Notes: generated from the letters alone by a model not told the origin. A DNA stretch of 64,000 nucleotides from Ardenticatenaceae bacterium (GCA_020634315.1 JACKBV010000007.1:62001-126000), one strand, 5' to 3'; shown: positions 18,786 to 28,299, counted from the stretch's first letter. Numbers and translations: made by a program.

Positions 18786-20384
18786 GTGGTAAAACGCATC
18801 ACGTATTGTGTATTCCGTAAGGGATGGTTATTGATTGGAATGCTCTTGTTGGGTGGTTGTGCCGCACCAACGGCCGTTTCCTCTGTCCCGCAACTGCCCC
18901 AGGCAGCAACACCCGCTACGCCTGTGCCCAGCACCAACACGCCGCGGCCGCTGCCGACAAATTTACCACCGGCGACCAGCACCCCCGTCCCGACCAGCAC
19001 GCCCCTGCCCACGGCAACGGCCGTGCCGATCACCATCGCCATGCCGCCACAATGGGAAACGCGCATACGCACGGCGCTTGCCGACCCCGCCCTCGCCGCC
19101 TGGGCATGGCAAGTGCAGAGCGACTCCGCCCTCCCCGCCACCATGCGCCTGCAACCCGGCAATGATGGTCTGATCATCGGCCAGGAGCCGTTGGCACTGG
19201 CTGTGCCCTTTACGACTGCATGGGAAGTGGTCTCGTTAACGGAAGCCAATGAGATTGTGCAACACGGACACGCCCTTGTCACCGTGCTTCCCTGGTCTGA
19301 GATTGACCCGACGCAAAAAGCGCTGCGCGTAGACGGCCGTTTCCCTACCGATCCTGACTACCCGCTGCAACAAAACTGGACATTGACGGCTGCTCCGGGC
19401 ACAGAACAAGCTGCCGCCGCACTCGCCGCCGTTTTACAAGCACAACCCTCTGCCGAGACCCTTGTCCATCTCGCCGCCGTTGGCGACTTAATGCTAGACC
19501 GTTCACTTGGCTATTACCTGGCACAAGACAACCTCGACTACCCTTTCACCCATGTGCGCGACCTGCTTGCCACAGCGGACATCACTGTGGGCAATTTGGA
19601 ATGTGCGCTTGGCGACAGCGGCACGCCTACCGCCAAAAGCTATACCTTCCGCGCACCGCCGCAAGCCGCCGCCGCATTGGCCCTGGCTGGATTTGATGTG
19701 ATCACATTGGCGAATAACCATGCTGGCGATTATGGCCTCGACGCGTTGATGCAGGGCGTGGACCTGCTGCATGCCGCTGGCCTTGCCACCATCGGTGCAG
19801 GTGCCAATGAAACGGCCGCTCACGCCCCGCACATCGTAACCATCAACGGTCTCACACTCGCTTTCCTCGGTTATGTGGATGTGCCGGTTGAAGCCATTGG
19901 CGGCTTTAACACGGCCAGTTGGACGGCCACAGCCAACACGCCCGGTCTGGCCTGGGCTGAACCTGCGCAAATTGAACGTGATGTAACGGCCGTTGCTCCC
20001 CAAGTTGACCACGTCATCGTCGTCTTGCACAGTGGCTACGAATACGTAGACAGCCCCAGCCCACCACAAGTTGCTGCCGCTCATGCCGCCATCGACGCTG
20101 GCGCAGCGCTTGTCATCGGTCATCATGCCCACATCTTACAAGGCATCGAATATTACAATGGCGGTGTCATCGTCTACGGCTTGGGCAACTTTGCCTTTGA
20201 GATCGATGGCCCTCCCGAAACCGCCATTCTCAACGTCTGGCTGGATCAAAACGGTGTCCGCCAGCTTGAACTATTGCCTGCCGTCATCCAATTTGGTGGG
20301 CAACCCCGCCCCGCCGAAGCATGGGAAGCACCGGCCATCCTCCAACGCGTCTACGCACTCACCAATGCACTCAATGCACCTTAA
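18786..20384 (+). CDS. CapA family metallophosphatase-like lipoprotein
   Basis: A 532-residue lipoprotein (L-L-L-G-G-C lipobox, about residues 20-25) with a Pro/Thr-rich linker. A substrate-binding-like region follows (about 85-215), then a CapA/PGA_cap domain (about 225-500). Motifs: A-V-G-D-L-M-L-D-R, G-N-L-E-C-A-L, L-A-N-N-H-A-G-D-Y-G, V-V-L-H-S-G-Y-E-Y and I-G-H-H-A-H. These are the metallophosphoesterase-type metal ligands of CapA proteins, linked to poly-gamma-glutamate or capsule handling; other CapB/C genes are absent. The start is GTG. It is likely co-transcribed with the VanY gene nine bases upstream. Confidence 0.88.
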   Translation: MVKRITYCVFRKGWLLIGMLLLGGCAAPTAVSSVPQLPQAATPATPVPSTNTPRPLPTNLPPATSTPVPTSTPLPTATAVPITIAMPPQWETRIRTALADPALAAWAWQVQSDSALPATMRLQPGNDGLIIGQEPLALAVPFTTAWEVVSLTEANEIVQHGHALVTVLPWSEIDPTQKALRVDGRFPTDPDYPLQQNWTLTAAPGTEQAAAALAAVLQAQPSAETLVHLAAVGDLMLDRSLGYYLAQDNLDYPFTHVRDLLATADITVGNLECALGDSGTPTAKSYTFRAPPQAAAALALAGFDVITLANNHAGDYGLDALMQGVDLLHAAGLATIGAGANETAAHAPHIVTINGLTLAFLGYVDVPVEAIGGFNTASWTATANTPGLAWAEPAQIERDVTAVAPQVDHVIVVLHSGYEYVDSPSPPQVAAAHAAIDAGAALVIGHHAHILQGIEYYNGGVIVYGLGNFAFEIDGPPETAILNVWLDQNGVRQLELLPAVIQFGGQPRPAEAWEAPAILQRVYALTNALNAP

Positions 20385-20507
20385 CAACGATCCTGGCCTT
20401 TGCCCGTTAGGGGCTGCGTTTGCTGAGGTTACTGCTGCTCCTTTTTGCTACTGTCATTCTCGTTTAGATTGGTTGGCTACAATTACGCTGACAAATCAGC
20501 AAGAGCG

Positions 20508-20540
20508 GGAACTTTTCAAGGTGGTTTTCCGTCTTATAGG
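20508..20540 (+). promoter_or_regulatory. Candidate ECF-type promoter
   Basis: GGAAC at 20508-20512, 18 bases, then CGTC at 20531 inside TCCGTCTTATAG. Same 12-mer and spacing as at 11460-11492. The ATG of the lipoprotein gene lies about 40 bases downstream. Confidence 0.5.
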
Positions 20541-20576
20541 TGTTTGCAACATTAATTTGTATGGAGGTAGTTCCAA

Positions 20577-21239
20577 ATGAAAAAAATGATCATGACCTGG
20601 ATAGTTTTATTACTGGTGTTGGCGGCATGTGGTGCAGAAGAAACGGCCGTAACGGATACAAGCAGCGGCAGTGCAAGCGCAACGGCTACATCTGGCCCGG
20701 CACTACGCCCGGTGACACGAGAGGCGTCTGGTACCAGCGATACACCCACAAAAGAAGCGACGCCGGAAGCATCCAACGAAACGACAGACACAAATTCACA
20801 AGATGCCGAGCCAAATGCGGCAAACACAGTGGACATAGCTGGCATTCTGTTCCAGGTAATGGATAAAACAGAGATGGATGCAGCAGATGTTGCTCTGGTT
20901 TACCAACGGGCGGGCGGTTTGGCGGGCATTAGCGCCAACGAATATATGTGGACTTTTTACACAGATGGGCGCGTGATCAGCAGTGACGGCCGTTCCTGGG
21001 AAATTGCGCCAGAAGTCATTTCCAATCTGGTTGGCGACATGAAAAATTTGGGGTTCTTTGGTCTAGACGAAAATTACATCCCAGAAGATACTTGTTGTGA
21101 CCGTGTTTTTTACGCCATCACTTTAAACACAGACGAACAGGCATACACCGTCTTCACTCTTGATGGAGTTGACATGCCATCGGCTCTCAGCAACAGCATT
21201 GATGAAATTAACGAACTGCTAGTTGATATATCAGAGTAA
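20577..21239 (+). CDS. Lipoprotein of unknown function
   Basis: A 220-residue lipoprotein (V-L-A-A-C-G lipobox near residue 18) with a Thr/Ser-rich linker (about 22-85) and a compact C-terminal domain. That domain has a Y-T-D-G-R-V-I-S-S-D-G-R-S-W core followed by a Leu-rich helix and a F-F-G-L-D-E segment. The pattern resembles the lipoprotein at 52079 (G-N-G-R-I-I-W-T-T-W, then L-L-E-T-F-A-D-K-D-F-F), so the two are probably distant members of one family. GGAGG precedes the ATG. Confidence 0.75.
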   Translation: MKKMIMTWIVLLLVLAACGAEETAVTDTSSGSASATATSGPALRPVTREASGTSDTPTKEATPEASNETTDTNSQDAEPNAANTVDIAGILFQVMDKTEMDAADVALVYQRAGGLAGISANEYMWTFYTDGRVISSDGRSWEIAPEVISNLVGDMKNLGFFGLDENYIPEDTCCDRVFYAITLNTDEQAYTVFTLDGVDMPSALSNSIDEINELLVDISE

Positions 21240-21254
21240 AAGGCAAAATAATGA

Positions 21255-21293
21255 AGCGCCCTGAATGAATCTATCATTCAGGGCGCTTTTTAT
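21255..21293. terminator. Intrinsic terminator between convergent genes
   Basis: A perfect 14-base-pair stem AGCGCCCTGAATGA (21255-21268) with TCATTCAGGGCGCT (21274-21287), five-base loop, then TTTTATTT. It serves the lipoprotein gene and possibly the S8 protease gene on the other strand. Confidence 0.92.
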
Positions 21294-21323
21294 TTGTCAC
21301 GTGCTAGTAAAAGTAGATATTAC

Positions 21324-23342
21324 TTAATCAGTAGTTTTACTAAAGGGTCCAATAACCGAACCAACTGGGATTTCATCTATTTCAGCGCTGGACTGAAAAC
21401 TAAAATCGTCAACAAATAAACTACTTGGCAAGGAGCCATTTGTTACTACGCGAATTTGCAGAGTAACAGATTGTCCAGCATAACTTCCCAAATTAACAAC
21501 CTTCTTAACCCAGCCACCTGTGTTTTGCGATGAGCACAAATCATATTGAGCAACGGTTGCGCCATTTACTCGAACAGAAGCCACATCAAAACCACAGCTA
21601 TCGGCTGAGTCAATCCAATGATAATATGCCAAGTAAGAACCGCTGGCCGGGACAGGAACCTGTTGTTGGATAGTGCTCGTTTCATTATCGTCACCACCCA
21701 ACCATGCTAGCCACGAACCACCATGGGCAGTCAAGCCCACTGGCAAGATGCTTGTAATTAAATCCCAACCATTTGAAGAAGATTCTGTCCAACCAATAGT
21801 ACCACTTTCAAAGCCGGCATTTGTGAACGGGTTATCCACGGGTGGAGGAGTAACAATTGTCCCACCCAACGCCTTGAAAGCATCGATGATACCCGTACCA
21901 CATATGGATGTGTTGCAATCGCTGCCACCAGGAAACGGCCGTGCCGTTGACTGTAACCGGGACAAAACCTGTGCGGGTGTATAAGCTGGATACTCAGCCA
22001 AAATCAAAGCAGCCACACCAGCCACATGCGGCGAAGCCATACTTGTTCCTTGATAGTAAACATAGGCATCAGCCACGGGGCCTTTCGTGCCGGTGTTCAA
22101 AGTGGACAACACACCATTGCTTTCGGTCGGCCATGTCTCACCACCAGGGGCACTCACTTCCACCACACTACCGTAATTGCTGTAAGAGGCACGTCCACCC
22201 GTGCGATCAGTCGCCGCTACGGTAATGACGTTGTTGCAACTTGCTGGAGAATAGCCAGCGGCATTGGCGTTGCTGTTACCCGCCGCCACAACAACAGTCA
22301 CACCGGCATTGTAAACGGCCGTATACACAGCCTGTTCCGTGCTATCACAAGAACCTGCGCCACCCAGGCTTAAGTTAATCACGTCCGCTGGATTGGCATT
22401 ATTAGGCACGCCACTCACAGAAAGACCAGCCGCCCAACGCACACCATCCAAAATGTCAGAGGTGTAACCACCACATTTGCCCAAAGCGCGGACTGGCAAA
22501 ATACGCGCATTCCAATCAATACCACTCACACCGAGCGCATTGTTATTGGCCGCGCCAATGGTGCCAGCCACATGCGTGCCATGCCAGGAACTGTCTTGTG
22601 CCGGATACCCACTGCCACACTCATTAGCGGCTGTCCAGTCGCCAGGGTCTGCCGGGTTGGCGTCACGGCCGTTTCCATCATTCCCCACAAATGAGTCGTG
22701 GATAAAATCGTAGCCAGGCACCGTGCGCCCAGCCAGGTCTGCATGATTCAAAATGCCGGTATCCACAACGGCAACCACGACATTACTAGAACCTTGATTT
22801 ATATCCCACGCATTCAGCAAGTTAATCCCCTCTGAAGAGCCGGGCACATAGTCATAATGCCACTGCTGTACTAACAAAGGATCATTAACCGAAGGGCGTG
22901 CAATAAATGGTAAATAGATATTTACACTGCCATCTAAATCCCAGGGGGTAACTGGAGATGATGGCTGTGGATCGTCAACAATCTGCAAGATGCGGTCTGG
23001 TTCAGCATAAACAACATCTTCTAACGAAGATAAGTTCGCGCTAATGTCCTCAACTTCTGCATAGTCAAGTCGCTCTGGCAGTTTGACAACATGCACCGTC
23101 TCAAACATCGGACGCACATATGCCAGGGTAACACCAGCCGTTTCACTAAGGGTCGCTAAACGGCCGTTTACATCCGGCACCAACAAAGCAGTCACATCAG
23201 CCGACTCTGAAAAGCGAATAATGATTTGATCTGTCGGTAGTGGACCGTCTAGCGCAACAGCGCGTGCTTCTTCCCGATAGGTTGCTGCAATGAAGAGCGC
23301 GATGAGGGAAACAATAAGCAAAAACAATCCTTTTTTCCGCAT
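21324..23342 (-). CDS. Subtilisin-like S8 serine peptidase, secreted
   Basis: A 672-residue secreted protease. The ATG at 23342 is chosen because GGAGG lies seven bases upstream and the protein opens M-R-K-K-G-L-F with a signal peptide. A propeptide (about 30-140) with inhibitor-I9-like character precedes the catalytic domain (about 170-500). Triad motifs: V-A-V-V-D-T-G-I (Asp), W-H-G-T-H-V-A-G-T (His), G-T-S-M-A-S-P-H-V-A-G (Ser). The C-terminal 150 residues form a jelly-roll carbohydrate-binding-like domain (N-A-G-F-E-S-G to F-V-D-D-F-S-F). An internal Y-L-P-F-I-A-R motif sits between propeptide and catalytic domain, probably at the maturation linker. Confidence 0.95.
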   Translation of the reverse strand: MRKKGLFLLIVSLIALFIAATYREEARAVALDGPLPTDQIIIRFSESADVTALLVPDVNGRLATLSETAGVTLAYVRPMFETVHVVKLPERLDYAEVEDISANLSSLEDVVYAEPDRILQIVDDPQPSSPVTPWDLDGSVNIYLPFIARPSVNDPLLVQQWHYDYVPGSSEGINLLNAWDINQGSSNVVVAVVDTGILNHADLAGRTVPGYDFIHDSFVGNDGNGRDANPADPGDWTAANECGSGYPAQDSSWHGTHVAGTIGAANNNALGVSGIDWNARILPVRALGKCGGYTSDILDGVRWAAGLSVSGVPNNANPADVINLSLGGAGSCDSTEQAVYTAVYNAGVTVVVAAGNSNANAAGYSPASCNNVITVAATDRTGGRASYSNYGSVVEVSAPGGETWPTESNGVLSTLNTGTKGPVADAYVYYQGTSMASPHVAGVAALILAEYPAYTPAQVLSRLQSTARPFPGGSDCNTSICGTGIIDAFKALGGTIVTPPPVDNPFTNAGFESGTIGWTESSSNGWDLITSILPVGLTAHGGSWLAWLGGDDNETSTIQQQVPVPASGSYLAYYHWIDSADSCGFDVASVRVNGATVAQYDLCSSQNTGGWVKKVVNLGSYAGQSVTLQIRVVTNGSLPSSLFVDDFSFQSSAEIDEIPVGSVIGPFSKTTD

Positions 23343-23522
23343 ACTTAACCTCCAGGTCGTGCGCAAACAGGCACGACCCAACTAAAAATTTAAAGGCAAC
23401 CGGGTACATGGTAAATTGTAACGGATGGGAAAAAGAGAAACAATCCCCTATCGATCAGGTTTTACCTGGACACTGTTTTGCAATACCTGCCGCAGCAAAT
23501 GGCGCAATTGACGGTAAAGCTG

Positions 23523-24128
23523 TCAGGAAACGGCCGTTTCCGACCCCACAATCAAGGCTCGCGTGCCCTCATTGCACATTCGCAGCACCACCTCAGCCAT
23601 ATACTCCGGTGAATAAGGCATGTCATTCGTCACCCACCAACTCACCAAAGCAAACAAAGACCCCGCCGCGTGCATACTCAATAAAGTCGCCGGGAATGAC
23701 AATTCAATATTTGCGGGCAGCTCTTCTTGCAATCGCGCTTCGCCATAAGCCGCTATATAACCAATAATGCGATGGATAATATAACCGGTGCCGCGCTCAC
23801 TCAACAACGCCTTATAAAGAGGCGCATGTTCCGCCACATGGCGAAACGTCATCAATTCCGGCGTTTGATCCTCCCAAATTGGCTGCCCAGTAGCGAGGTC
23901 TTCAATGCTGGCAACCAATTCATCAAACTGCTCCTCAAGCGCCGCCACAAGCAATTCTTCCTTGCTACTATAATGCAAGTAAAAAGTCGCACGATTCAGA
24001 TCCGCCTGCTCAGTAATATCCTGAATCGTGATGTTCTCATAATCTCGCTCGACTAACAGCGCCAATAAGGCCTCATTCAACAAACGTCGCGTGCGCAAAA
24101 TGCGCCGGTCGACTTTTCGCTTCATCAT
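23523..24128 (-). CDS. TetR family transcriptional regulator
   Basis: A 201-residue repressor. The N-terminal HTH (about 8-55) has the TetR pattern I-T-I-Q-D-I-T-E-Q-A-D-L-N-R-A-T-F-Y-L-H-Y. The C-terminal ligand and dimer domain is Leu-rich and ends near W-W-V-T-N-D-M-P-Y. It is divergent from the cytochrome P450 gene across 200 bases with inverted TCGCYTAATCAACA sites, so it probably represses the P450 gene and itself. The ligand is unknown, possibly a fatty acid or xenobiotic. Confidence 0.92.
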   Translation of the reverse strand: MMKRKVDRRILRTRRLLNEALLALLVERDYENITIQDITEQADLNRATFYLHYSSKEELLVAALEEQFDELVASIEDLATGQPIWEDQTPELMTFRHVAEHAPLYKALLSERGTGYIIHRIIGYIAAYGEARLQEELPANIELSFPATLLSMHAAGSLFALVSWWVTNDMPYSPEYMAEVVLRMCNEGTRALIVGSETAVS

Positions 24129-24185
24129 CTATTCCTTCTTTTTATGCATGTCGTGCAATCACCTTCGCGCAAAAATAGACACCTG

Positions 24186-24290
24186 TCGCCTAATCAACAT
24201 GCCCATTAAATTGGTGATTGACAACCCATCCCATATTTCGCTATTTTATTGACGATTCGCTGATTTAACAACATTGTGTTGATTAAGCGA
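24186..24290. promoter_or_regulatory. Candidate TetR operator sites
   Basis: TCGCCTAATCAACAT at 24186-24200 is matched on the opposite strand by TCGCTTAATCAACAC (24290-24276), 13 of 15 identical. A weaker inward-facing copy, TCGCTGATTTAACAACA, lies at 24257-24273, making an imperfect inverted repeat 24257-24290. All sit between the divergent TetR and P450 genes. Confidence 0.55.
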
Positions 24291-24330
24291 CAATAAACAG
24301 ACAAAGAAAACGCTTGACAAAGGAAGTTCC

Positions 24331-25743
24331 ATGACCCTCAAAACGATTCCAGAAATAAAGGGCAAACCCATTATTGGCAACATCGCTGAGTTTGCCGATG
24401 ATCCAACTGTCACCCTCCTCGACATGGCACGTAAACACGGTGATATTGTGCAATTTCGTATGTTCGGGAATAAATTCATCCTCATTAGCAACCCCGACTA
24501 CATACGCGAAGTGCTTGTCAGCAAAGTAGACCTATTTCCCAAAGCAGATCGCGACATAGAGTTACTGAGCCGGTTTCTGGGCAAAGGGCTGCTCAGCAGC
24601 AGCGGCGATCTGCACCGACATCAACGCAAATTGGCCCAGCCCGCCTTCCACATGCGGCGCATCAACGCCTATGCGGACACCATGACCAATTATGCCGCTT
24701 CCTTGCGCGACCAATGGCAGCCGGGCGAAACACACGACATGAGCGAAGAAATGATGACGCTGACCATGTTCATCGTCGCCAAAACGCTTTTCGACGCCGA
24801 TAAAGATCAGATGACCGGGCTTGCGCAAACCGTAGGCGAAGCAGTTGGCAGCATTCAAACAATTACGGATGCCGAGTTCAATTTGCCGCTTGTGATTCCT
24901 GAATGGATGCCGACACGCAATAATCGAGAACGCAAACAGGCACGCAAAGTTTTATATGAAACAATTGACATGATGATTGCCGCACGCCGGGAAACGGCCG
25001 TTTCCGGGCAAATCGAAGATACCGGCGACCTCCTCTCCATGCTGCTGCTGTCACAAGACGAAGATGGCAATTTCATGCCCGACCACCAGGTACGCGACGA
25101 ACTCGTCACCTTGTTTGTCGCCGGTCATGAAACCACATCCAACGCCCTCACCTGGACATGGTACCTGCTGGCAGAACATCCCGCAGTCGAAGCCAAACTG
25201 CACGCAGAACTGGATCGGGTACTTAACGGCCGTCTCCCCACCCTCGCCGATCTGAACGAACTGACCTACACAGAAATGGTCATCAAAGAGGCGTTACGCC
25301 TCTACCCGCCAGCCTGGTCACTCAGCGGGCGCCAAGCCACCACCGACACCAGCATTGGTGATTATTTCGTCGCGCAAAACAGCATTGTTTTCATTTCGCC
25401 CTTCGTCATGCACCGGCTGCCCCAATATTTTCCCGACCCAGAAGCGTTTATCCCAGAGCGTTTCACGCCAGAACAAGAAGCGGCCCTGCCGCGCTACACC
25501 TACCTCCCTTTTGGCGGCGGGCCACGCGTTTGTATTGGCAACTCTTTCGCTTTGATGGAGGCACGCCTGATTTTGGCGACGCTGGCACAACGTTACCGTT
25601 TCCGCCTGGCGCCAGACCAGGTTGTCGCACGCAACCCGCAAATCACCCTCTCCCCCAAATATGGGATGCACATGCGCTTGGAAGCACGGGAAACGGCCGT
25701 TACCGAGCCACACATCCCCGAAACGGCCGTTCCCACACCCTAA
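24331..25743 (+). CDS. Cytochrome P450
   Basis: A 470-residue soluble P450. Landmarks: the I-helix A-G-H-E-T-T-S-N (oxygen activation), the K-helix E-A-L-R (ExxR), P-E-R-F before the heme loop, and the heme-thiolate motif F-G-G-G-P-R-V-C-I-G-N. The overall pattern resembles fatty-acid or alkane hydroxylating families such as CYP102/CYP4-like enzymes; no fused reductase is present. AAGGAAG precedes the ATG. Two palindrome copies near the C-terminus yield two E-T-A-V segments, a clear example of the motif shaping a non-conserved tail. Confidence 0.95.
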   Translation: MTLKTIPEIKGKPIIGNIAEFADDPTVTLLDMARKHGDIVQFRMFGNKFILISNPDYIREVLVSKVDLFPKADRDIELLSRFLGKGLLSSSGDLHRHQRKLAQPAFHMRRINAYADTMTNYAASLRDQWQPGETHDMSEEMMTLTMFIVAKTLFDADKDQMTGLAQTVGEAVGSIQTITDAEFNLPLVIPEWMPTRNNRERKQARKVLYETIDMMIAARRETAVSGQIEDTGDLLSMLLLSQDEDGNFMPDHQVRDELVTLFVAGHETTSNALTWTWYLLAEHPAVEAKLHAELDRVLNGRLPTLADLNELTYTEMVIKEALRLYPPAWSLSGRQATTDTSIGDYFVAQNSIVFISPFVMHRLPQYFPDPEAFIPERFTPEQEAALPRYTYLPFGGGPRVCIGNSFALMEARLILATLAQRYRFRLAPDQVVARNPQITLSPKYGMHMRLEARETAVTEPHIPETAVPTP

Positions 25744-25767
25744 AACACGTATCTGTTCACATGCAAC

Positions 25768-25806
25768 AAAAAAGCCCTGGCCGCTCAGCGACCAGGGCTT
25801 TTATTA
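25768..25806. terminator. Bidirectional terminator P450 / pnp
   Basis: AAGCCCTGG (25772-25780) pairs with CCAGGGCTT (25792-25800), with an inner CGCT/AGCG pair, flanked by A and T runs. It lies between convergent P450 (+) and pnp (-). Confidence 0.9.
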
Positions 25807-25826
25807 CACAAATATTCAGCAGCTTA

Positions 25827-28148
25827 TTAACGGCCACCACGGTCGCGGTTGCCACCGCGATCACCGCCGCGTCCACCACGATCACCGCCGCGATCACCAC
25901 CACGGTCACGATTGCCGCCGCGATCACCGCCGCGCCCGCCGCGATCACCACCGCGTCCGCCACGATCACCGCCGCGATCACCACCACGGTCACGATTGCC
26001 GCCGCGATTGCCACCACCCTTGCTGCCCATATCTTGCTCACGGGCTTCTTCGAGTGTCCAGCCTTCCATCACCGCACGGCGCGACAGGCGAACTTTGCCA
26101 TCCCGGTCAACATCTGTGACCATGACCATCACCTCATCGCCCAACTGCACCGCATCTTCCACGCGGCGCAGCCGTTCCGGCGACATCTGCGAAATGTGAA
26201 CCATGCCATCTGTTCCCGGCACAATCTCTACAAATGCGCCAAAGTCAGTGATACGCACCACTTTACCGGTGTAAATGCGGCCCGGTTCTGGCGACACAGT
26301 TAACGCCTCAATCTTGCGCACCGCTTCGTCAGCCTTCGCGCCATCTACGCCCGCAATGAAAATCGTGCCATCTTCTTGAATGTCAATGGACACCTCATAG
26401 CTTTCTTCCAGGCCACGAATGGTCGCCCCACCCTTACCGATGACGGCGCCAATCTTTTCCGGATCAATCTTGATCGTCAACATGCGCGGCGCATTGGCGT
26501 TCAACGCTTCGCGTGGCGCAGGAATCGTTGCCAGCATCGAATCGAGGATTTGTAAACGGCCGATCCGCGCCTGATCCAACGCTTGCGCCATCAAATCCTT
26601 CGACAAACCAGCAATCTTAATATCCATCTGCAAAGCAGTAATACCGTCAGAGGTACCGGCCACTTTGAAGTCCATGTCGCCCAAGTGGTCTTCCATGCCT
26701 TGAATGTCGGTCAGCACGGCAAATTTTTCGCCATCGCTCACCAAACCCATCGCCACACCGGCGACCGGGCGAATCAACGGCACACCGCAGTCCATCAACG
26801 CCAATGTAGTTGCACACACACTCGCCTGGCTGGTGCTGCCATTAGATGAAAGCACCTCAGAAACGACGCGAATAGCGTAGGGGAATTCTTCTTCCGGGGG
26901 AATCATTGGCGCAACTGCATTTTCCGCTAAAGCGCCGTGCCCAATCTCGCGCCGTTTTGGACCACGCATCGGCCAGGTTTCGCCAGTAGAGAATGGCGGG
27001 AAGTTGTAGTGATGCATAAAGCGGCGGCTTTCCTCTGGGGAAAGGCCATCCAGCTTTTGCGCTTCGCGCGGCGTGCCCAAAGCCACAATGGACAAAACCT
27101 GCGTCTGCCCACGACGGAACAAACCAGAACCATGTGCGCGTGGGCTGATGCCGACCTCCGAAGAAAGAGGACGAATGGTTGTGTAATCGCGGCCATCAGG
27201 GCGAACACCTTCGTACAAAATGCGGTTACGCACGGCCTTCTTCAACGCCGAGGCAATAACTTCGCGCACTGCCTTCAGGTCAGTCGTCGGGTCTTCTTCG
27301 ATGAAGCTGTTGACAACCTCTTCGCGCAGCGCATCCATCGCTTCGTTACGCTCATCGCGCCCGGTGAATTCGACAACGATGTTCCGCACGCGGTCGCCGA
27401 GGCGATCCATCACACGCTGCACCAATGTCTCATCGACGACATCGAGCACAATGGGGGATTTTTCCTTGCCCACAGCGTTGCGCATCTCTTCCATCACATC
27501 AATCAATGGTTGCAGCGCCTTGTGACCAAACTCTAAGGCTTCCACCAACAGCGCTTCGCTCACTTCTTGTGCGCCAGCTTCTACCATGATGATCGCGTCA
27601 CGCGTGCCTGCCAAACGCAAATCCAGTTTGCTGGCGGCCATTTCGGCAATGGTCGGGTCAACAACAAATTCATCATTGATATAGCCAACACGCACCGCGC
27701 CTACCGGCCCATTCCAGGGTGTATCGGAAATGGTGAGGGCGGCACTGGCGGCATTGACAGCCATGATGTCTAAATGATGCTCGCTGTCTGAAGAAAGCGT
27801 GGTGACGATGATTTGCACTTCGTTGCGCATGCCATCGGGGAATAACGGCCGTAACGGCCGATCTGCTAAACGTGCTGTCAAGACTGCTTCTGTAGTCGGC
27901 TTGCCTTCGCGCCGGTAAAAACCACCGGGGATACGGCCAGCCGCATACATTTTTTCTTCATACTCCACGCTTAAGGGGAAGAAATCCAACCCTTCGCGCA
28001 CAGTTTTCGACATCGTTGCGGTCGCCAACAACATACAATCGCCGACGCGAATGGTAACGGCACCGCCAGCCTGCTCGGCCAGCTTGCCAGTGGCAAACGT
28101 CACTTCTTTGTTGCCCACTGTCGTTGAAAATTTATATTCAGGTAACAT
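25827..28148 (-). CDS. pnp: Polyribonucleotide nucleotidyltransferase (PNPase) with RGG-rich tail
   Basis: A 773-residue phosphorolytic 3'-5' exoribonuclease, trimeric, releasing nucleoside diphosphates. Two RNase PH-like domains (about 1-225 and 310-545) flank an alpha-helical domain. A KH domain (I-G-K-G-G-A-T-I-R-G-L, about 565-580) and an S1 domain (G-K-V-V-R-I-T-D-F-G-A-F-V-E, about 630-700) follow. The last 65 residues are unusual: repeats of R-G-G-D and R-G-G-N-R-D, an RGG-box-like RNA-binding tail. The gene lies 303 bases after rpsO on the same strand, the classical rpsO-pnp order. The leader carries a long hairpin. Confidence 0.97.
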   Translation of the reverse strand: MLPEYKFSTTVGNKEVTFATGKLAEQAGGAVTIRVGDCMLLATATMSKTVREGLDFFPLSVEYEEKMYAAGRIPGGFYRREGKPTTEAVLTARLADRPLRPLFPDGMRNEVQIIVTTLSSDSEHHLDIMAVNAASAALTISDTPWNGPVGAVRVGYINDEFVVDPTIAEMAASKLDLRLAGTRDAIIMVEAGAQEVSEALLVEALEFGHKALQPLIDVMEEMRNAVGKEKSPIVLDVVDETLVQRVMDRLGDRVRNIVVEFTGRDERNEAMDALREEVVNSFIEEDPTTDLKAVREVIASALKKAVRNRILYEGVRPDGRDYTTIRPLSSEVGISPRAHGSGLFRRGQTQVLSIVALGTPREAQKLDGLSPEESRRFMHHYNFPPFSTGETWPMRGPKRREIGHGALAENAVAPMIPPEEEFPYAIRVVSEVLSSNGSTSQASVCATTLALMDCGVPLIRPVAGVAMGLVSDGEKFAVLTDIQGMEDHLGDMDFKVAGTSDGITALQMDIKIAGLSKDLMAQALDQARIGRLQILDSMLATIPAPREALNANAPRMLTIKIDPEKIGAVIGKGGATIRGLEESYEVSIDIQEDGTIFIAGVDGAKADEAVRKIEALTVSPEPGRIYTGKVVRITDFGAFVEIVPGTDGMVHISQMSPERLRRVEDAVQLGDEVMVMVTDVDRDGKVRLSRRAVMEGWTLEEAREQDMGSKGGGNRGGNRDRGGDRGGDRGGRGGDRGGRGGDRGGNRDRGGDRGGDRGGRGGDRGGNRDRGGR
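25830..26023 (-). repeat. Coding tandem repeat (RGG-rich tail of PNPase)
   Basis: Short 9-12-base units reading CGCGGTGGCGAT or close variants on the minus strand encode the R-G-G-D and R-G-G-N-R-D repeats. A roughly 100-base block is repeated almost identically, so copy number may vary between strains. Confidence 0.85.
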
Positions 28149-28299
28149 CTATTTTCTCCAAATTGAGTTTTGTTCGCTCAGCCTCAGGCACGAGATACGA
28201 CAACACATTAATGCGAAACGCAGCAACGCGGTGCGTTGCTAATACAATGCGTTGGTTTATCAACGCGAGAGTGATTTGAGCGAAAATCTGGGGGCAAAT

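Noticed and set aside
25530..26303. Open frame of 257 codons, plus strand, across the end of P450 and pnp
   Set aside because: It is antisense to the pnp tail repeat and overlaps the P450 C-terminus; composition (Thr/Ala runs) reflects the repeat.
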